NCBI GenBank assembly: GCA_033675265.1
Contig: JAUJYZ010000990.1
Span: forward strand, 242,190-306,189
DNA length: 64,000 bases
Direction of reading: 5' to 3'
From: Actinostola sp. cb2023
Taxonomy: Eukaryota > Cnidaria > Anthozoa > Actiniaria > Actinostolidae
The notes under the pieces are model-generated. The model did not search any database, was not told where the DNA came from, and saw nothing but the letters and a program-made list of their open reading frames with translations. Both the position numbers and the translations under genes were made by a program. Shown here piece by piece: positions 57,343 to 64,000 of this stretch; the first letter of the stretch is position 1; each line of letters starts with the position of its first letter.

Positions 57343-58028
57343 TCTCAGGTGGTTTAAGGCTTGGTTTTATAGAGCAACATGTAAAATCACATTTTTACAA
57401 TATCTCTCTCCATTTATAACGAATGATTATGGTGTTTGGTCCTTAGGAGCATTTAGGTTTTGTAATATTTTAAGTGCAATTATGTTAATTTCTAAAGGTC
57501 ACGTGACCTTAAAATGAGAAAATGAGAAAATTGAAAATGGGGAGTACAGAGACTTTTCTTAGGATAATAAAATAGGTGTTATTTGAGGATGTTTGAAGAG
57601 GTCTTCCTAAGTTAGCCTTTGCTCGTTGTCCCCAGCTAAACGGTAAAGAGAAAAATGAAGATATATAATTTTCAGCTTGGTCACGTGACCTATTTTGTCA
57701 ATTATCTCCATAACTAACAATGATGGACAACGAGCAAAGGCTATTTTGGAAAGACCTATTGAATTGTCCTTATTTAATACACAATCTATTATTCTAAGAA
57801 AAGTCTCTGTACACCCCATTTTTTGTTGAGTCTTTCGTACATTTGTGACCACGTGGTTTGTCACGTGATACGGCATGTCCAGTAGTTACCATATAATATT
57901 ATCTGTTTCAACGAACTACATCTACTAGCCGAGTTTCAGCTTGGTAGGTGAAATGCCTGACTCAATAATTCAAAAATTGTGATTTTATGAGTAATTAGTC
58001 TCTCAGCCAAGCCTTAAACCACCTGAGC
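57343..58028. mobile_element. ~690-bp MITE
   Basis: CAGGTGGTTTAAGGCTTGG at the left and its inverse at the right. A second internal pair around AGAGACTTTTCTTAG (57548 and 57797) and GCCTTTGCTCGTTGTCC (57617, 57725) makes a nested palindrome. Confidence 0.65.
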
Positions 58029-58418
58029 TCGCACTCGATCTCACTCGTTCTTGATTCTATTCTGCAAACTTGCCTGTAATTCTATCCCTATCTAATACAT
58101 GTGTTATTTAAGACTTTTCAATCATGACCTATCGCTAATCTAATTGTTTCCCACACGCTCCCCCTATTTGCTTGCTATGGTAAGCGAATATAATAATTAC
58201 AACGTTTAACTGTAACTGAAGCGATGTCGAGGTAAACTGATATGATAACAATATTATAAAGATAAGGAAAATTATGTTCCTTACTTATCCAGCATGCATT
58301 GTTCTTTATGTAGTTCCAATAACTGTCAATTTCTAATAAAGGTTCAATGTTCGATTCTGATAAATGTTCAATGTTCGATTGTTCTGATACATGTTCATGG
58401 CGATCAAATCTATCTTAA

Positions 58419-59094
58419 GGTGGTTCCCGCATAATGAATGACCGGTTTGCCGTATTTATTTAACTCGCTCGCTCCGCGTCAATATTGCTTGGATTTTATT
58501 GTGCTTAACACAAATACTAATTCAACTATTCTGCCTTTCGACGGTGTATTCAAAATTATCATTGTAAGCCGCGTTTGTGAATGCCAGCTGATATTCAAAC
58601 GACACTATTTTCACTAAAACTGCTGCCAAGCGTTATTCCCAAGTACGATTTTTTTTAAACTTCGTGAACGGCCTTTTAAGGTCGCTAGTAATGTTCTGAC
58701 GAGGTAAGAAAAAAATTGTTCGAGCCGAAATCACGTAACAACCGATTTGTCCAAATTTTGACAACAAAAATATGAATTGATGATTTCGGCTCGATCAATT
58801 TCCTTCTTAAGTCGTCAGAACATTACTAGGGACCTTAAAAGGTCGTTCACGAAGTTTAAAAAAAATCGTACTTGGGAATAACGCTTGGCAGCAGTTTTAG
58901 TGAAAATAGTGTCGTTTGAATATCAGCTGGCATTCACAAACGCGGCTTACAATGATAATTTTGAATAAACCTTCCAAAAGCAGAATAGTTGAATTAGTAT
59001 TTGTGTTAAGCATAATAAAATCCAAGCAATATTGACGCGGAGCGAGCGAGTTAAAAAATACGGCAAACCGGTCATTCATTATGCTGGAACCACC
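58419..59094. mobile_element. 676-bp palindromic element flanked by TTAA
   Basis: Ends GGTGGTTCC / GGAACCACC with TTAA at 58415-58418 and 59095-59098. The two halves are near-complete inverse copies meeting near 58755. Each half reads the same short frame with NDRFAVFFNSLAPRQYCLD; this is repeat-derived. Confidence 0.82.
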
Positions 59095-60689
59095 TTAAGG
59101 TGGCTGGACTGGGTCTTTAGGTGGCGTTACCTTCCATGTTTGAACGGAAAATTCGTTGCTGCTGACAAACTAATTTAAAATCAATTTTTATACCAAGTCT
59201 AGAGATAGTTTGCCATGATATATGTTTTATCATGATCGGAGTTATTCTAGCGCCAAAATGACGTTATTACGCTTTTTGAATAAATTCGATTTTCAGAAGG
59301 TAAGAAAAAAATTGTTCGAGCCGAAATCACGTAACAACCGACTTGTCCAAATTTTGACAAAAATATGAATTGGTGATTTCGGCTCGATCAATATCCTTCT
59401 TACTTCGTCAGAACATTACTAGGGACCTTAAAAGATCGTTCACGAAGTTTAAAAAATATCGTACGAGGGAATAACGCTTGGCAGCGGTTTTAGTGAAAAT
59501 AGTGTCGTTTGAATATCAGCTCGCATTCACAAACGAGGCTTACAATGATAATTTTGATTACACCGTCCAAAAGCAGAATAGTTGAATTAGTATTTGTGTT
59601 AAGCACAATAAAATCCAAGCAATATTGACGCGGAGCGAGCGAGTTAAAAAATACGGCAAACCGGTCATTCATTATGCGGGAACCACCTTAAGTAAACTTC
59701 TTTTGAGCTCATATTGTTCTGCAGCCTTTTCGAGATTCCTTTTAGGAAACGGAAAGAAATCGCTTCATTCGATTTCGAAAAATACTAGTTCCAGTAAAGA
59801 TATGCATTTTGTCTTTTGTCAAAGATTTCACTTGTCTTTACTGAAAGGGGTAAAATTGAAAAATCCGGTGATGGTTTTTTCTCTAACTACCAAGTCAATT
59901 AGTTTAAGATAGCACATTCATCAACCTTGAAGTTTCAAGTTCATTAGTTCATTATTATTATTATTATTATTATTAGGGTTTTCCGATTTAGCGGAAATTT
60001 CGCGGAAACGGAATTTAACTAAGTACCTTTGATTATCACTACAATAAATGTCACGTGTCTCGTTATATTATGTGTTTTTCGTTTATATGCAAGACCATAC
60101 AAATTCAACTTGTGAATTTTTTACACATTTTTTAAATCTTGCATGGGTTTTGACAAGGTTTTGCTGAAACATAACAGTCAAAAGAATGCGCATTAGACAA
60201 TGCATAGCATGGTTTTCATGGGAGCCAAAAACACACAAAACATACAAATATCAAATCCTCGTGGGCATGGGTAACTATGTGTTTGATATGTTAATTTGTT
60301 AGTCCAGTAGTTTACACGGCTTTTGAATTCGTGTAATGAAAGACATGGATTCGCCACCACTTCCTCCAACGTTTCTTGTTTATACATATACAGTTCTAAT
60401 ATAAATATTTAGTATAATGTTTATTTTAGTCATACGTTTGTTGTTTGTAAATTTTGCTTCATTTAATAAGTTAGGAAACTCAAAGTAGTATTATTTAATT
60501 ACCCATAATGCACCCGATATATTGTTATATTGATATATCGTGGCGGCCAGAATTTTTGCAAATGACTGTATATCTGCGTTGGTCTTTGCAAATGAATATT
60601 TTTTTAAATAACGTCCATGATGAGCCAATTCCACCACCACTCTTTATCTTCAGTTTTCCCTAAATTTGCTGCATGGTCGTCATTCTGAT

Positions 60690-61300
60690 ATTGATCGAAG
60701 AAATACATTGGTATATAGGTTGTTTCCTTAACTTTCGAGGATTTCGCAACACAGGTAGAGATGTTTGGCTATTTCTCGAATTGAATCCACGCTTATCTTC
60801 TGGTACCTTACCAGCGAAACACCACAGACCCTGGATCAGTTCTCGTCGATCAAAGAATCTATTTTGATGTTACAATAACAGTTCGAAGGCCGACCGGACG
60901 ATGTATACTGGATGTTCGAAACAGAGTACTACTGGCTATCATTTAATAACCTTTATTTGTTTGAGACAGTACCTCAATCTACATGCCATTGCTTATATAT
61001 TTGGTATTTCAAAGAGTTCTGTTGCGGAGGAAATTTATCATGTCATCCTCATTCTGTTCATCCGTCAAAGACATTATATCACGTGGCACTGACTTAAATC
61101 GATGGCGTGGTATTCGCCATACCTACCCCCAGTTTCAAACGCAGTTTGATTGATGGAACCATCCATCGAGTGAGGCGTCCATCGGGCCCAAGGCAGGCAC
61201 ATTTCTATCGTGGGGACAAAAAATGTCACTTCATGTCAGCACAAATAGTCGGTAGTGGATGCCAACGGTCTCATCGTTCTTCTTGTATCAGGGTATAGTA
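60690..61300 (+). pseudogene. PIF/Harbinger transposase remnant
   Basis: LRQYLNLHAIAYIFGISKSS (helix-turn-helix) at about 60975-61035, and IDGTIHRVRRPSGPRQAHFY then RGDKKCHFMSAQIV at 61150-61250. The IDGT Asp is the first residue of the DDE triad in this superfamily. Frames are broken between the blocks and no downstream DDE residues are seen. Confidence 0.7.
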
Positions 61301-61740
61301 TTTTCCCTAGACATAATCTAATATTGCTTATTAATGCTGGTGACTTCAATTCAGTATCCAATTTACTGTTAGTTTGATTACTTCTTTATCATAGGCCGGT
61401 TTCTAGACATTTGAATGACACTGGTAGCTAGAAGCTTCTTCCCGCATTGGTCATAGTCATATATAGAGGCACACCACTGAAACGATTTACCACGAAGGAC
61501 TCGTCTATTAGCAGATGGTGGCATATGCGGCGACGCTTCCTCTAATAACGCCGAGAAGAATTGCCCATATACAAGGAGACAAAGATTGGCAAATCGCGCT
61601 CTCCGCTCGATACGAATAAAATTAGAACATGGGACTATGTAAGATACCTTCCATTGCTGAATTTAAGCGCAAACTAAAAACAAACATCTACAGCGCATAG
61701 GACATCACTGTGTATGCGCTATATAAATGTGTATTTATAT

Positions 61741-62275
61741 TTACACTCAATTGCAGAAAGGTTGTAGTATACATTTATACATATATATATAAATATCTAA
61801 TGAGATGCAAAATGTTAGATATGCTAAAATACAACTGTTTAAGCACAAAATAGTGCTGAAAATTATTGTTTTAGCCTTGCTGGATGTGATACTAATCTAA
61901 AATTGATGATTCTGATATATTAGAAGAAAATAAGCGATGTTTCACACTTTGTATCTCATTAGATATCTTGTATCTCATTAGATATTTGTATAAATGTATA
62001 CTACAACCTTTCTGCAATTGAGTGTATACAAATATCTAATGAGATACAAGATATCTAATGAGATACAAAGTGCGAAGCATCGCTTATTTTCTTCTAATAT
62101 ATCAGAATCATCAATTTTAGTTTAGTATCGCATCCAGCAAGGACAACACAATAGTTTTCAGCACTATTTTGTGCTTAAACAGTTGTATTTTAGCATGTTT
62201 AAAATTTGGCATCTCATTAGATATTTGTATATTTGTATAAATGTATATTACAACGTTTCTGCAATTGAGTGTATA
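61741..62275. mobile_element. palindromic MITE with ACTCAATTGCAGAAA ends
   Basis: The end motif is present three times: at 61744 (+), 62005-62025 (-) and 62250-62270 (-). TATCTAATGAGATAC units recur inside. Likely a MITE with a tandemly duplicated end, nested in the Harbinger remnant. Confidence 0.65.
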
Positions 62276-62714
62276 TAGGTTTCACAAAAATATATATGCT
62301 TCTACAAATGGTCTCTTGGCTTCTATTAATTCGTTTTTTCGCCATAAAAGATCGTTTCTTCAATTTGTTGTTGGTACATGTAGTAGGCTTTCCAACAGAA
62401 TAAGATGATTCCTTATTGTTGTTTGTTGTGATTTTTGTTAATTAATAAAGATGCATTTGCCGGCCTGTTGTTTCATAACCACGCATTGCTATGCTTTAGA
62501 AATATGCACCAGAGCCAATCTTGCCCTTGAGAATTACATAGTTTCATGGAAACGTGAGAAATAAACGGCTCATATTGACAATCAATTAAATTTACATATC
62601 TATTAATGTGTTGCGGAAAAAAAAACACTTCAAAATTCCGCTAAATCGGAAAACCCTATTGAAACACTTTAACACGGTCAAATTTTTCTCAAATCCGTAT
62701 TATTTGTGGTTATG

Positions 62715-62955
62715 GTTTCTTTGTCATGCATCTCTATTGTACAGAATACTTGCTAAAGTTGTGCATTCCAACACACCATGCACCGAGTATGATAATATAA
62801 TAATATAATACAATTGTGTGACAATGCCCATAATCATACTCGGACGGGACTCGGAAGGCAATCAGGCTCTGCATGTAATGCATGGTGTGTTGGAATGCAC
62901 AACTTTAGCAAGTATTCTGTACAATAGAGATGCATGACAAAGAAAACATAACACA
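62715..62955. repeat. hairpin with ~75-bp arms
   Basis: GCATGCATCTCTATTGTACA type arms (62728-62790 and 62875-62940) around a ~90-bp loop containing ATAATATAATAAT. Confidence 0.6.
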
Positions 62956-63710
62956 AACTAAAGATGCGGTTGTCATACTCTAGAAATGGGCATGCAAAAG
63001 TCTTCGGATTTGAGAATAATATTTGACCGTGTTTTAAAAAGTGTTTCAATGAACTTGAAACTTCAGGGTTGATGAATGTGCTATCTAAACTAATTGACTT
63101 GGATGGTAGTTAGAGAAAAATTCATCACCGGATTTTTCAGTTTTTACCCCTTTCAGTAAAGACAAGTGAAATCTTTGACAAAAGACAAAATGCATATCTT
63201 TACTGGAACTCGTATTTTTCGAAATCGAATGAAGCGATTTCCTTCCGTTTCCTAAAAGGAATCTCGAAAAGGTTGCAGAACAATATGAGCTCAAAAGAAG
63301 TTTACCTAAAGTCCATAAAGCGAAGTTTTCGGGCACCCGACACAATTATTTAGGAGTGTTTACAAATTCGCTACCAAAAAGTTCCGATTCGATCTATTTG
63401 CAAACGCTTCCATAGAAAATCATCGAAACTTCGTAAACTTGAAGACGACCATGTGAACTTTATGTCTTGAAGACATTTTTTTAAGCAAACCTCTACACTC
63501 TCTGAAAATCGAATTAATTCAAAAAGCGTAATAACGTCATTTTGGCGCTAGAATAACTCCGATCATGATGAAACATATATCATGGCAAACTTTAATCTAT
63601 CTCTAGACTGGGTATAATAATTGATTTTAAATTAGTTTGTCAGCAACAACGAATTTTCCGTTCAAACATGGAAGGTAACGCCACCTAAAAACCCAGTCCA
63701 GCCACCTTAA

Positions 63711-64000
63711 AGGAGAACTCCACTATTTTACGATCTTTTTATATATGATAGGTATTATGACACTTAACTTGTTTGCAAAGTTTCATTGTCCTACCTTGCA
63801 ATAAAGTCGAGAAATAATTCTTGGAAGTAACGATAAATCGCTGACATGGAGGCCGCCATCTTGAACATTCTTCTGAATCTGCAAGCAGTCAGCGGTTATC
63901 TATCGTGACGTCACTGCGCGCTCGGTGCCTGGGGCATTAGCGCGAAATACGAAAAAAATAGCTGTAGTCGCTTTCTTATCGTACTTCTTTGGTTTATAAA
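63711..64000. other. right edge, no gene
   Basis: Starts AAGGAGAACTCCACTATTTT right after the TTAA, which may be the end of a further repeat that leaves the window. Confidence 0.3.

Larger units (their letters stand above)
59975..62657 (+). mobile_element. decayed PIF/Harbinger element
   Basis: TIRs AGGGTTTTCCGATTTAGCGG (left) and its inverse (right) are flanked by ATT on both sides. A 3-bp duplication fits the PIF/Harbinger superfamily, though the left side lies in an (ATT)n run. The interior contains a Harbinger transposase remnant on + and a further palindromic MITE. Confidence 0.65.
59099..63706. mobile_element. 4.6-kb TIR element flanked by TTAA, with nested insertions
   Basis: Ends GGTGGCTGGACTGGG and CCCAGTCCAGCCACC, flanked by TTAA (59095-59098 and 63707-63710). 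The TIRs continue through 59099-59297 / 63505-63706 and 59692-59940 / 63050-63310. The left TIR is interrupted by a truncated copy of the neighbouring palindromic element (about 59298-59687, ending GGAACCACC next to TTAA). The centre is replaced or filled by a Harbinger-type element. Confidence 0.75.

Noticed and set aside
1..64000. tRNA, rRNA or other structured RNA genes
   Set aside because: None recognised by eye; a covariance-model scan would be needed to exclude them.

Overview
The window looks like a repeat-dense stretch of a cnidarian genome, most likely a stony coral or sea anemone. This is inferred from recognised families, not proven. It has spliceosomal introns, low GC and no bacterial or organellar genes. 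It carries several gene families that are strongly amplified in cnidarians: DUF6589 proteins, short RecQ-like helicases, Mutator-like transposases of the PF20700 type, and Ngaro-type tyrosine-recombinase retrotransposons. The only good candidate for an ordinary host gene is an intronless class A GPCR at 52.8-53.8 kb. Nearly everything else is mobile DNA, much of it nested.

Left part (0.4-9.2 kb): a decayed tyrosine recombinase on the minus strand, with a cluster of short hairpins 3' of it, borders a 7.3-kb element. That element has 665-bp terminal inverted repeats (TIRs), TTAA target duplications and a long DDE-type transposase (Kolobok-like by target site).

Central part, first unit (10.8-23.2 kb): a degenerate minus-strand cnidarian repeat gene is split by a 9.84-kb element (11696-21533) with ~80-bp TIRs and a perfect 8-bp target duplication. 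The element carries two convergent genes: a multi-exon DUF6589 protein with a C2H2 finger (+) and an apparently intact two-exon RecQ-like helicase (-). A 27-bp satellite lies between them.

Central part, second unit (23.8-45.0 kb): a diverged copy of the same architecture, DUF6589 (+) convergent with RecQ (-), is bounded by TIRs that also start TAGCCT. It is degenerate and has been hit by a 1.3-kb foldback element, small palindromic elements and a complete 8.4-kb Ngaro retrotransposon. The Ngaro has the order A1-Gag-RT/RH-YR-B1-A2-B2 on the minus strand. I regard the recurrence of a DUF6589 + RecQ pair inside TIR-bounded units as the main finding: a candidate large DNA transposon that carries its own helicase.

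Right part (45.0-51.5 kb): a broken multi-exon Mutator-like transposase gene (-) has served as a landing pad. It holds a 1.3-kb foldback flanked by TTAA and a ~1.9-kb unit with a truncated Rep-like HUH endonuclease between direct repeats.

Far right (54-64 kb): LINE fragments, a 93-bp tandem array, and a stack of TTAA-flanked palindromic elements, one of which contains a decayed PIF/Harbinger transposon. Exon junctions given below are read from splice-site consensus and reading-frame phase, and have no transcript support.
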